Assembly (NCBI RefSeq): GCF_001500045.1
Contig: NZ_LQIX01000014.1
Coordinates: forward strand, 42,368-106,367
Direction: 5' to 3'
Length of the DNA: 64,000 nt
From: Mycobacterium sp. GA-1199
Lineage (GTDB): Bacteria > Actinomycetota > Actinomycetes > Mycobacteriales > Mycobacteriaceae
The notes below the pieces were generated by a model. It searched no databases. It had not been told where the DNA came from and was given only the letters and a program-made list of their open reading frames with translations. Both the position numbers and the translations under genes were made by a program. Position 1 is the stretch's first letter. Each line of letters opens with the position of its first letter. Positions 57,129 to 64,000 of the stretch are shown here, in pieces.

Positions 57129-60100
57129 ATGAGCCCTTCGGATTCGCGGTCGTTCGTGCACCTGCATAACCACACCGAGTACTCGATGCTGGACGGTGCC
57201 GCGAAGGTCAAGCCGATGCTCGCCGAGGCGCAACGTCTGGAGATGCCCGCGATCGGGATGACCGATCACGGAAACATGTTCGGCGCCAGCGAGTTCTACA
57301 ACGCCGCCACCGACGCCGGGATCAAGCCGATCATCGGTGTCGAGGCCTACATCGCGCCGGGTTCGCGGTTCGACACCAAGCGGATCCTGTGGGGCGATCC
57401 GGGCCAGAAGGGCGACGACGTTTCCGGCAGCGGGTCCTACACCCATATGACGATGGTGGCCGAAAATGCCACCGGGTTGCGCAACCTGTTCAAGTTGTCC
57501 TCGCTCGCCTCGTTCGAGGGGCAACTCGGCAAGTGGTCGCGCATGGACGCCGAGCTGATCGCCGAGCACGCCGAAGGCATCATCGCCACCACGGGCTGTC
57601 CGTCGGGCGAGGTGCAGACCCGGCTGCGGCTCGGCCACCATGACGAGGCCGTGGCCGCGGCCGCCAAGTGGCGGGACATCTTCGGACCGGACAACTTCTT
57701 CCTCGAGCTGATGGATCACGGCCTCGACATCGAACGCCGTGTGCGCGAGGGGTTGCTCGACATCGGGCGCAAGCTCGGCATCCCGCCGCTGGCCACCAAC
57801 GACTGCCACTACGTCACCCGCGACGCCGCCCAGAATCACGAGGCGCTGCTGTGCATCCAGACCGGCAAGACGCTGTCGGACCCGAACCGGTTCAAGTTCG
57901 ACGGTGACGGCTACTTCCTCAAGACGGCCGCCGAGATGCGGGCACTGTGGGACGACCAGGTGCCCGGAGCGTGCGACTCGACGCTGCTGATCGCCGAACG
58001 TGTGTCGTCGTACGAGGACGTGTGGACGGTGCGCGACCGGATGCCGGTCTTCCCCGTGCCCGAGGGCCACACCCAGGAGTCCTGGCTGCGCCACGAGGTC
58101 CGCGCCGGGCTCGAGCGTCGTTTCCCCTCCGCTGACGTACCGCAGGAGTACACCGATCGCGCCGACTACGAGATCAAGGTCATCTGCGACAAGGGCTACC
58201 CGTCCTACTTCCTGATCGTGGCCGACCTGATCAACTACGCGCGTTCGGTCGACATCCGGGTCGGCCCCGGCCGCGGGTCGGCCGCCGGGTCGCTGGTCGC
58301 GTACGCGCTGGGCATCACCAACATCGACCCGATCCCGTACGGGCTGCTGTTCGAGCGGTTCCTCAACCCCGAGCGGGTCTCGATGCCCGACATCGACATC
58401 GACTTCGACGACCGCCGCCGTGGTGAGATGCTGCGGTACGCCGCCAACAAGTGGGGCAGCGACCGGGTGGCCCAGGTGATCACCTTCGGCACCATCAAAA
58501 CCAAAGCGGCGCTGAAGGACTCGGCGCGCGTACACTACGGCCAGCCCGGCTTCGCGATCGCCGACCGGATCACCAAGGCGTTGCCTCCGCCGATCATGGC
58601 CAAGGACATCCCGCTGTCGGGCATCACCGACCCCAACCACGAGCGGTACAAGGAAGCCGCCGAGGTGCGGGGGCTGATCGACACCGACCCCGACGTCCGC
58701 ACCATCTACGAGACCGCACGCGGGCTCGAGGGCCTGGTCCGCAACGCCGGAGTGCACGCCTGCGCGGTGATCATGAGCTCCGAGCCGCTCGTCGACGCGA
58801 TCCCGCTGTGGAAGCGGCCCCAGGACGGCGCGATCATCACCGGCTGGGACTACCCGTCGTGCGAGGCCATCGGCCTGTTGAAGATGGACTTCCTGGGGCT
58901 GCGCAACCTGACGATCATCGGTGACGCGCTGGACAACATCAGGGCCAACCGCGGGATCGAGCTCGACCTCGAATCCGTTCCACTCGACGACAAGGCGACC
59001 TACGAGCTGTTGGGCCGCGGCGACACGCTGGGGGTGTTCCAGCTCGACGGCGGGCCGATGCGCGACCTGCTGCGGCGCATGCAGCCGACGGGGTTCGAGG
59101 ACGTCGTCGCGGTGATCGCGCTCTACCGCCCCGGCCCGATGGGCATGAACGCCCACAACGACTACGCCGACCGCAAGAACGGCCGCCAGGCGATCAAGCC
59201 GATCCACGCGGAACTCGAAGAGCCGCTGCGCGAGATCCTCGCCGAGACCTACGGCCTGATCGTCTACCAAGAGCAGATCATGCGGATCGCGCAGAAGGTT
59301 GCCGGGTACTCGCTGGCCCGAGCCGACATTCTGCGAAAAGCCATGGGCAAGAAGAAGCGCGAAGTTCTGGAAAAGGAGTTCGAGGGCTTCTCCGAGGGCA
59401 TGAAGACCAACGGCTTCTCCGCCGCCGCCATCAAGGCGCTGTGGGACACCGTGCTGCCGTTCGCCGACTACGCGTTCAACAAGTCGCACGCCGCCGGGTA
59501 CGGCCTCGTCTCGTACTGGACGGCCTACCTCAAGGCCAACTATCCGGCCGAGTACATGGCCGGGTTGCTGACGTCGGTCGGTGACGACAAGGACAAGGCC
59601 GCCGTATACCTGGCCGACTGCCGCAGGCTCGGCATCACGGTGCTGCCGCCCGACGTCAACGAGTCGCACCTGAATTTCGCCTCCGTCGGCGAGGACATCC
59701 GCTACGGGCTGGGCGCAGTGCGCAACGTCGGCGCCAATGTGGTTGCCTCGGTGATCAACACGCGCACCGAGAAGGGGAAGTTCATCGACTTCTCCGACTA
59801 CCTCAACAAGATCGAGATCGGCCCGTGCAACAAGAAGGTCACGGAGTCGCTGATCAAGGCTGGTGCGTTCGACTCGCTGGGGCACCCGCGCAAGGGGTTG
59901 TTCCTGATTCACACCGACGCCGTCGACTCAGTTCTGGGCACCAAGAAGGCCGAGGCGATGGGGCAGTTCGACCTGTTCGGCGGCGCCGACACGGCCACCG
60001 ACGCGGTGTTCACCATCAAGGTGCCCGACGAGGAGTGGGAGGACAAGCACAAACTCGCGCTCGAACGCGAGATGCTGGGCCTCTACGTGTCCGGTCATCC

Positions 60101-60674
60101 GCTCAACGGCATCGCCCACCTGCTGGCCGCCCAGGTCGACACCGCGATCCCGGCCATTCTCGACGGCGACCTGCCCAACGACACGCAGGTGCGTGTCGGC
60201 GGCATCCTGGCCTCGGTCAACCGCAGGGTCAACAAGAACGGGCTGCCGTGGGCCTCTGCGCAATTGGAGGATCTGACCGGCGGCATCGAGGTGCTGTTCT
60301 TCCCGCAGACCTACTCGACGTTCGGCGCCGAGATCGCCGACGACGCCGTCGTGCTCGTCGGCGCGAAGGTGGCGATCCGCGACGATCGGATCTCGTTGAT
60401 CGCCAATGACCTTGTGGTGCCCGACTTTTCGAACGCGCAACTGGATCGCCCGTTGGCGGTGAGCCTGCCGACCCGACAGTGCACCGTGGACAAGGTGACC
60501 GCGCTCAAGCAGGTGCTGGCCCGCCATCCCGGCACGTCGCAGGTGCATCTGCGGTTGATCAGCGGGGAGCGGATCACCACGCTGGAACTGGACACCTCGC
60601 TGCGTGTCACGCCGTCGTCGGCTCTGATGGGCGACCTCAAGGCCCTGCTGGGGCCCGGCTGCCTGGGCGGCTGA
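57129..60674 (+). CDS. dnaE1: DNA polymerase III alpha subunit DnaE1 (replicative)
   Basis: Replicative polymerase, 1181 aa, nearly the length of the M. tuberculosis protein. The N-terminal PHP domain is complete ([25 protein letters not shown]), which in mycobacteria supplies intrinsic 3'–5' proofreading. Catalytic Asp residues are in [16 protein letters not shown] (about residues 419–434). The beta-clamp-binding site is near GQFDLFGG, and the OB domain ([15 protein letters not shown]) follows. The antisense frame is also open for more than 900 codons, a GC-skew artefact. Confidence 0.97.
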   Translation: MSPSDSRSFVHLHNHTEYSMLDGAAKVKPMLAEAQRLEMPAIGMTDHGNMFGASEFYNAATDAGIKPIIGVEAYIAPGSRFDTKRILWGDPGQKGDDVSGSGSYTHMTMVAENATGLRNLFKLSSLASFEGQLGKWSRMDAELIAEHAEGIIATTGCPSGEVQTRLRLGHHDEAVAAAAKWRDIFGPDNFFLELMDHGLDIERRVREGLLDIGRKLGIPPLATNDCHYVTRDAAQNHEALLCIQTGKTLSDPNRFKFDGDGYFLKTAAEMRALWDDQVPGACDSTLLIAERVSSYEDVWTVRDRMPVFPVPEGHTQESWLRHEVRAGLERRFPSADVPQEYTDRADYEIKVICDKGYPSYFLIVADLINYARSVDIRVGPGRGSAAGSLVAYALGITNIDPIPYGLLFERFLNPERVSMPDIDIDFDDRRRGEMLRYAANKWGSDRVAQVITFGTIKTKAALKDSARVHYGQPGFAIADRITKALPPPIMAKDIPLSGITDPNHERYKEAAEVRGLIDTDPDVRTIYETARGLEGLVRNAGVHACAVIMSSEPLVDAIPLWKRPQDGAIITGWDYPSCEAIGLLKMDFLGLRNLTIIGDALDNIRANRGIELDLESVPLDDKATYELLGRGDTLGVFQLDGGPMRDLLRRMQPTGFEDVVAVIALYRPGPMGMNAHNDYADRKNGRQAIKPIHAELEEPLREILAETYGLIVYQEQIMRIAQKVAGYSLARADILRKAMGKKKREVLEKEFEGFSEGMKTNGFSAAAIKALWDTVLPFADYAFNKSHAAGYGLVSYWTAYLKANYPAEYMAGLLTSVGDDKDKAAVYLADCRRLGITVLPPDVNESHLNFASVGEDIRYGLGAVRNVGANVVASVINTRTEKGKFIDFSDYLNKIEIGPCNKKVTESLIKAGAFDSLGHPRKGLFLIHTDAVDSVLGTKKAEAMGQFDLFGGADTATDAVFTIKVPDEEWEDKHKLALEREMLGLYVSGHPLNGIAHLLAAQVDTAIPAILDGDLPNDTQVRVGGILASVNRRVNKNGLPWASAQLEDLTGGIEVLFFPQTYSTFGAEIADDAVVLVGAKVAIRDDRISLIANDLVVPDFSNAQLDRPLAVSLPTRQCTVDKVTALKQVLARHPGTSQVHLRLISGERITTLELDTSLRVTPSSALMGDLKALLGPGCLGG

Positions 60675-60676
60675 CG

Positions 60677-61363
60677 TCAGTTCAGCACATTCACCGCCCG
60701 CGCAATGACGAGCCCGGCGGTGCCGAGTGCGACGATCGCCTGCACCGTCATCATCATCTTGGCCCACCGGGCGAGCGGCATGGTGTCGGTCGGGGAGAAC
60801 GCCATCACGTTCGTCACGCTGACATAGAGGTAATCGACGAAGGTCGGCCGCCAATCCGGTTCGGCGACATGCGGCGTCGTCATCTGCGGGAACAGGAAAT
60901 CGGGATACGGCCGCTCTCCCGCGTGCCGCGCGAACGGCCCACCCCGGTCCAGCTCCCAGTACCAGATGCCGAACACGATTACGTTCGTGACGATGATCGA
61001 GGCGCCGCTGCCGAGTAGCACCGCCGCGTCGTTGCTTTCGTCGCCGCTGAGAATGCCGACCGCCAGCACGACCGCCGAGAGCGTGTTGTCGAGGGTGATC
61101 GCCGCCAGCAGAACCCATGTGGTGTACCGGCCGAACCGCGTGCGCCGGGACATGACGCGCGGGTTGATCGCCAGCAGCGCCAGCAGCAGGAGTCCCTCCA
61201 ACACCACCAGCGGCCAGCGGGGGACCAGCGTGTAGCCCTTGGGGATCGCGAGCTGCAACCCCATGACGGCCACCACCGCGATCAGCACGGGCAGCGTGCT
61301 CTCCGGATCGCCGCGCCGCAGCCAGGCCGGCGCGCGGTGCTGTTCCGGCGGTGATTCCATCAC
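60677..61363 (-). CDS. Integral membrane protein of unknown function
   Basis: A 228-aa protein with about six helices (LPVLIAVVAVMGLQLA; PLVVLEGLLLLALLA; TTWVLLAAITLDNTLSAVVLAVGIL; ASIIVTNVIVFGIWYWEL; YLYVSVTNVMAFSP; IVALGTAGLVIARAVNVL). YLYVSVTNVMAFSPTDTMPL faintly recalls an ion-channel pore loop, but the TVGYG filter is absent. GTG 61363 and ATG 61360 are adjacent starts. Convergent with dnaE1 three bases away and divergent from the next gene. Confidence 0.78.
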   Translation of the reverse strand: MMESPPEQHRAPAWLRRGDPESTLPVLIAVVAVMGLQLAIPKGYTLVPRWPLVVLEGLLLLALLAINPRVMSRRTRFGRYTTWVLLAAITLDNTLSAVVLAVGILSGDESNDAAVLLGSGASIIVTNVIVFGIWYWELDRGGPFARHAGERPYPDFLFPQMTTPHVAEPDWRPTFVDYLYVSVTNVMAFSPTDTMPLARWAKMMMTVQAIVALGTAGLVIARAVNVLN

Positions 61364-61390
61364 GTCATTCTGATGCGCCAGGATGGTCGG

Positions 61391-61804
61391 ATGGAGTCAC
61401 GACACGTCAGCATCTGGATCGCCGCGCCACCCGAGACCGTCTACCAGTTCGCCGCGGATCCGCAGACGTGGCCGCGTTGGGCGGCCGGTCTGGCGCAGGG
61501 CGGGCTCCGCCAGACTCCGAGCGGCTGGGTGGCCGACTCACCGATGGGGGAGGTGACCGTCGAGTTCTCGCCGCGCAACGGCCTCGGTGTGCTCGACCAT
61601 ATCGTGCGGCTGCCCACCGGGGAAGCGGTCTACAACCCGATGCGGGTGCAGCCCTGGAGTGTGCCGACCGACGCCGACGAGGCGCGCAGCGAGGTGGTGT
61701 TCAGCGTGCGCCGGCGGCCGGGAATGACCGACGAGGAGTTCGATGCCGATAGCGAAGCGGTGGCCGCCGACCTGGCGACGCTGAAGAGGCTGATCGAGGA
61801 CTAG
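61391..61804 (+). CDS. SRPBCC-fold (START-like) protein
   Basis: A 137-aa protein with the typical SRPBCC opening SIWIAAPPETVYQFAADPQTWPRWAAG and the C-terminal long helix (EEFDADSEAVAADLATLKRLIED) that closes the hydrophobic pocket. Binds a hydrophobic ligand; ligand unknown. ATG 61391 is used, with AGGATGG ahead of it; ATG 61373 is a longer alternative. Its stop shares CTAG with the convergent small membrane gene. Confidence 0.83.
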   Translation: MESRHVSIWIAAPPETVYQFAADPQTWPRWAAGLAQGGLRQTPSGWVADSPMGEVTVEFSPRNGLGVLDHIVRLPTGEAVYNPMRVQPWSVPTDADEARSEVVFSVRRRPGMTDEEFDADSEAVAADLATLKRLIED

Positions 61805-62031
61805 AGGCGCGCCGAGCAGAGCGCGCTGAACGCCACCCAGGTGACGGTCCCCACCGCGGCGCCCGCGAGTACCGCCGTGGCCGCCGTGCCGGTTGCGATC
61901 CCGATCACCAGCGCCACGACCGCGCCCAGTACGAGGGCGATCAGCTTGTACGCCGGCCACGGCACGCCCGCCACCGACACGTCGCACGTCGCGCGTGCGG
62001 CAGCGGTGCGGAAGTTACCTGCCGTGGTCAT
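61801..62031 (-). CDS. Small two-helix membrane protein
   Basis: A 76-aa protein with two hydrophobic segments (LIALVLGAVVALVIGIA and AVLAGAAVGTVTWVAFSAL) linked by a short Gly/Thr turn; a Cys precedes the first and one lies at the very end (SALCSARL). ATG 62029–62031 is the preferred start (GTG 62040 possible). No family recognised. Small, but codon composition and the shared stop with the SRPBCC gene support it being real. Confidence 0.65.
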   Translation of the reverse strand: MTTAGNFRTAAARATCDVSVAGVPWPAYKLIALVLGAVVALVIGIATGTAATAVLAGAAVGTVTWVAFSALCSARL

Positions 62032-62107
62032 GACGTCCACGATAACTCGTAACCGATTTTTCGGCTACCCGAAACACGGGATCCGGTCGACGGATCTCAA
62101 GCGCGTC

Positions 62108-62113
62108 TAAGCT
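62108..62113 (+). promoter_or_regulatory. Leaderless -10 element of the Ddn-like gene
   Basis: TAAGCT ends exactly six bases before the ATG at 62120; no Shine-Dalgarno sequence is present. Confidence 0.55.
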
Positions 62114-62119
62114 GATGAG

Positions 62120-62557
62120 ATGCCACTTCCCGGAGAGTACGAACCCAGCCCGTGGGACTGGGTGAGGGAACACGCCGACCGCATCACGGAGTCCGGAACC
62201 ACCGAGGGGGTGGACATGAAAGGTAAACCCCTCATCCTTCTGACGACCGTCGGCGCAAAGACGGGCAAGATCCGCAAGACTCCGTTGATGCGGGTGGAAC
62301 ACGACGGTCAGTACGCGGTCGTGGCCTCGTTGGGCGGCGCCCCCAAGCATCCGGTCTGGTACCACAACATCAAGGCTCATCCGCGGGTGGAACTGCAGGA
62401 CGGGGCCGTGACCAGGGAATATGACGCGCGCGAGGTCACCGGCGAGGAGAAGGCCCTCTGGTGGGAGCGGGCCGTGGCGGCATGGCCCGATTACGCCGAG
62501 TACCAGAAGAAGACCGACCGCCAGATCCCGGTGTTCGTGCTGAGCCCGATTTCTTGA
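62120..62557 (+). CDS. Deazaflavin (F420)-dependent nitroreductase-like protein (Ddn family)
   Basis: A 145-aa split-beta-barrel protein of the flavin/deazaflavin oxidoreductase family: [22 protein letters not shown] (F420-phosphate-binding Lys/Thr/Arg), [30 protein letters not shown], and the C-terminal [19 protein letters not shown]. Homologues include Rv1558 and the nitroimidazole-activating Ddn; natural substrates are likely quinones. It sits just ahead of ilvA as in M. tuberculosis. Confidence 0.9.
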   Translation: MPLPGEYEPSPWDWVREHADRITESGTTEGVDMKGKPLILLTTVGAKTGKIRKTPLMRVEHDGQYAVVASLGGAPKHPVWYHNIKAHPRVELQDGAVTREYDAREVTGEEKALWWERAVAAWPDYAEYQKKTDRQIPVFVLSPIS

Positions 62558-62586
62558 AAACCGCTGGTTGGTGGCACCATTGACCG

Positions 62587-63867
62587 GTGTCCGCTGAACT
62601 GAGCCAAAGCCCGAGGACGTCGCCGCTTCGTGCGACGGATATCGACGAGGCCGCTCAGCGAATTGCGGACGTCGTACTGCGCAGCCCGCTGGAGCTCAGC
62701 GAGAGGCTCTCGGACGCCACCGGCGCGGCAATATATCTGAAGCGCGAGGATCTGCAGCCCGTGCGGTCCTACAAGCTGCGGGGCGCGCACAACCTGCTGA
62801 TGCAGTTGTCCCCCGACGAGTTGGCCGCGGGCGTCGTGTGTTCGTCGGCGGGCAACCACGCGCAGGGCTTCGCGATGGCGTGCCGCTCGATGGGGGTCCG
62901 CGGCCGGGTCTATGTGCCGGGCAAGACGCCCAAGCAGAAGCGCGACCGCATCCGGTACCACGGCCGCGAGTTCATCCAGTTGATCGTCGGCGGCAGAACC
63001 TACGACGACGCCGCGGCCGCCGCGCTCGACGACGTCGCCCGCACCGGTGCGACGCTGGTTCACCCGTATGACGATCTGCGCACGATTGCCGGACAGGGCA
63101 CGATCGCCGCGGAGATCCTCGACCAACTCAACACCGAGCCCGACCTCGTCGTCGTTCCGGTCGGCGGCGGCGGATGCATCGCGGGCATCACCACGTATCT
63201 GGTCGAGCGGACGGGCGGCACCTCCGTGTTGGGCGCCGAGCCGGCAGGGGCGCCCGCGATGATCGCGGCGCTGGCGGCGGGTGAGCCGGTGACCATCGAA
63301 GACGTCGACCAGTTCGTCGACGGTGCGGCGGTGAACCGGGCGGGACGGCTGCCGTACGAGGTGCTGGCGGCCGCCGGTGACATGGTGTCGATGACGACCG
63401 TCGACGAGGGCGCCGTGTGCACCGCGATGCTCGATCTGTACCAGAACGAGGGCATCATCGCCGAGCCGGCGGGGGCGCTGTCGGTGGCCGCGTTGATGGA
63501 GGCCGACATCGCACCGGGATCCACTGTGGTGTGCGTGATTTCGGGTGGCAACAACGACGTGTCGCGCTATGGCGAGGTACTGGAGCGTTCGCTGGTGCAT
63601 CTCGGCCTCAAGCACTATTTTCTGGTGGACTTCCCGCAGGAACCGGGCGCGCTGCGCCGGTTCCTCGACCAGATACTGGGACCGAACGACGACATCACCT
63701 TGTTCGAGTACGTCAAGCGCAACAACCGTGAGACCGGCGAGGCGCTGGTCGGAATCGAGCTGGGTTCGGCAACCGACTTCGAGGGCCTGCTCGAGCGCAT
63801 GCGCGCATCGGACATCCACGTCGAGGCGCTCGAACCCGACTCGCCGGCGTACCGCTACCTGCTCTGA
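62587..63867 (+). CDS. ilvA: Threonine dehydratase (biosynthetic, IlvA)
   Basis: PLP enzyme that deaminates threonine to 2-oxobutyrate, the first step of isoleucine synthesis. The PLP lysine is Lys63 in SYKLRGA; the phosphate-binding loop is PVGGGGCIAG. The C-terminal ~80 residues (HYFLVDFPQEPGALRRFLDQIL…) form one ACT-like domain, the short, single-ACT form. CACCAT ends six bases before the GTG, so leaderless initiation is possible. The isoleucine theme is shared with the T-box-controlled ileS. Confidence 0.94.
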   Translation: MSAELSQSPRTSPLRATDIDEAAQRIADVVLRSPLELSERLSDATGAAIYLKREDLQPVRSYKLRGAHNLLMQLSPDELAAGVVCSSAGNHAQGFAMACRSMGVRGRVYVPGKTPKQKRDRIRYHGREFIQLIVGGRTYDDAAAAALDDVARTGATLVHPYDDLRTIAGQGTIAAEILDQLNTEPDLVVVPVGGGGCIAGITTYLVERTGGTSVLGAEPAGAPAMIAALAAGEPVTIEDVDQFVDGAAVNRAGRLPYEVLAAAGDMVSMTTVDEGAVCTAMLDLYQNEGIIAEPAGALSVAALMEADIAPGSTVVCVISGGNNDVSRYGEVLERSLVHLGLKHYFLVDFPQEPGALRRFLDQILGPNDDITLFEYVKRNNRETGEALVGIELGSATDFEGLLERMRASDIHVEALEPDSPAYRYLL

Positions 63868-64000
63868 TGCAGTCGGTGTCGCGCGCCCTGCGTCGAAACT
63901 GAAGCTGTGTCGCACTTTTCGCCGGCGGTTTCAAGCGATCGATGCAATAGCGGGTGGTTTGGACGGATTCGAGAGTAGTTCGTCGAGCGCTTCTGCCGGG
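63868..64000. other. Window end; possible 3' end of a minus-strand gene
   Basis: No complete gene. On the minus strand one frame reads PAEALDELLSNPSKPPAIASIA followed by TGA (63931–63933) and could be the C-terminus of a gene that continues beyond the window. This cannot be tested from 22 codons. Confidence 0.2.

Noticed and set aside
57111..59912. A 933-codon open frame antisense to dnaE1, and a similar 1060-codon frame antisense to ileS (48073–51255).
   Set aside because: Both are by-products of third-position GC bias. The sense frames are unmistakable polymerase and synthetase genes, and the antisense proteins are His/Arg/Val-rich without any domain.

Overview
The window is a contiguous piece of a high-GC actinobacterial chromosome and almost certainly comes from a mycobacterium, most likely a rapid grower of the Mycolicibacterium type. 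The evidence is gene content and order: ctaB–qor–ctaA–ABC exporter–mptB–sufR–sufBDCSU–sufT–trxA–echA12–ABC-F–acnR–acn–ripA–ripB–moxR1–fabG1–inhA–hemH–mutA–mutB–meaB–lipL–ileS–dinX–ansA–lspA–rluD–dnaE1–ilvA is, as I remember it, the order of the Mycobacterium tuberculosis Rv1451–Rv1559 interval. The FabG1, InhA, RipA and DnaE1 translations are very close to the M. tuberculosis proteins. The PE/PPE genes, mazEF4, the large glycolipid block after lipL and the SufB intein that I recall from M. tuberculosis are absent here. No database was searched; family names come from motif recognition.

Layout. 1–8.6 kb: haem O/A synthesis (ctaB, ctaA), a quinone oxidoreductase, an ATP-grasp enzyme, a TetR/DAPG-hydrolase-like divergent pair with twin operators, a two-gene ABC exporter and the mannosyltransferase mptB. 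8.6–14.8 kb: a complete translationally coupled SUF iron-sulfur operon led by its repressor SufR. 14.8–18.2 kb: accessory genes (MHS-type transporter, dienelactone hydrolase-like enzyme, two unknown proteins). 18.2–25.5 kb: thioredoxin, enoyl-CoA hydratase, ABC-F ATPase, a small HTH protein, the acn–acnR aconitase unit with a recognisable AcnR box, and a membrane protein. 25.7–32.2 kb: cell-wall hydrolases RipA/RipB and a MoxR1–DUF58–VWA operon with two tandem VWA paralogues. 32.3–34.9 kb: fabG1–inhA (mycolic acid FAS-II) and ferrochelatase hemH. 34.9–39.5 kb: NfeD/SPFH pair, an SCP2-like–PhyH fusion and a TVP38/DedA-like membrane protein. 39.6–46 kb: methylmalonyl-CoA mutase (mutA, mutB), its G-protein chaperone meaB, and a beta-lactamase-fold esterase. 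46–47.9 kb: a small cassette of an HTH regulator, a polytopic membrane protein and a divergent half condensation-domain protein around a palindrome-rich intergenic region. 47.9–64 kb: T-box-regulated ileS, an S4 protein, the Y-family polymerase dinX, asparaginase, lspA–rluD–rarD, dnaE1, several small proteins, a Ddn-type oxidoreductase and ilvA.

Three themes recur. Many start codons sit 6–8 nt after an -ANNNT- hexamer with no Shine-Dalgarno sequence, the pattern of leaderless mycobacterial transcripts. Same-strand operons are joined by ATGA/GTGA overlaps. Four convergent gene pairs overlap by exactly four bases, so that both stop codons share one YTAR tetramer. I found no tRNA, rRNA, insertion sequence, prophage gene or CRISPR array. 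The most likely under-described items are the 46–47.9 kb cassette, the TetR/DAPG-hydrolase-like unit, the tandem VWA duplication and the SCP2-like–PhyH fusion.
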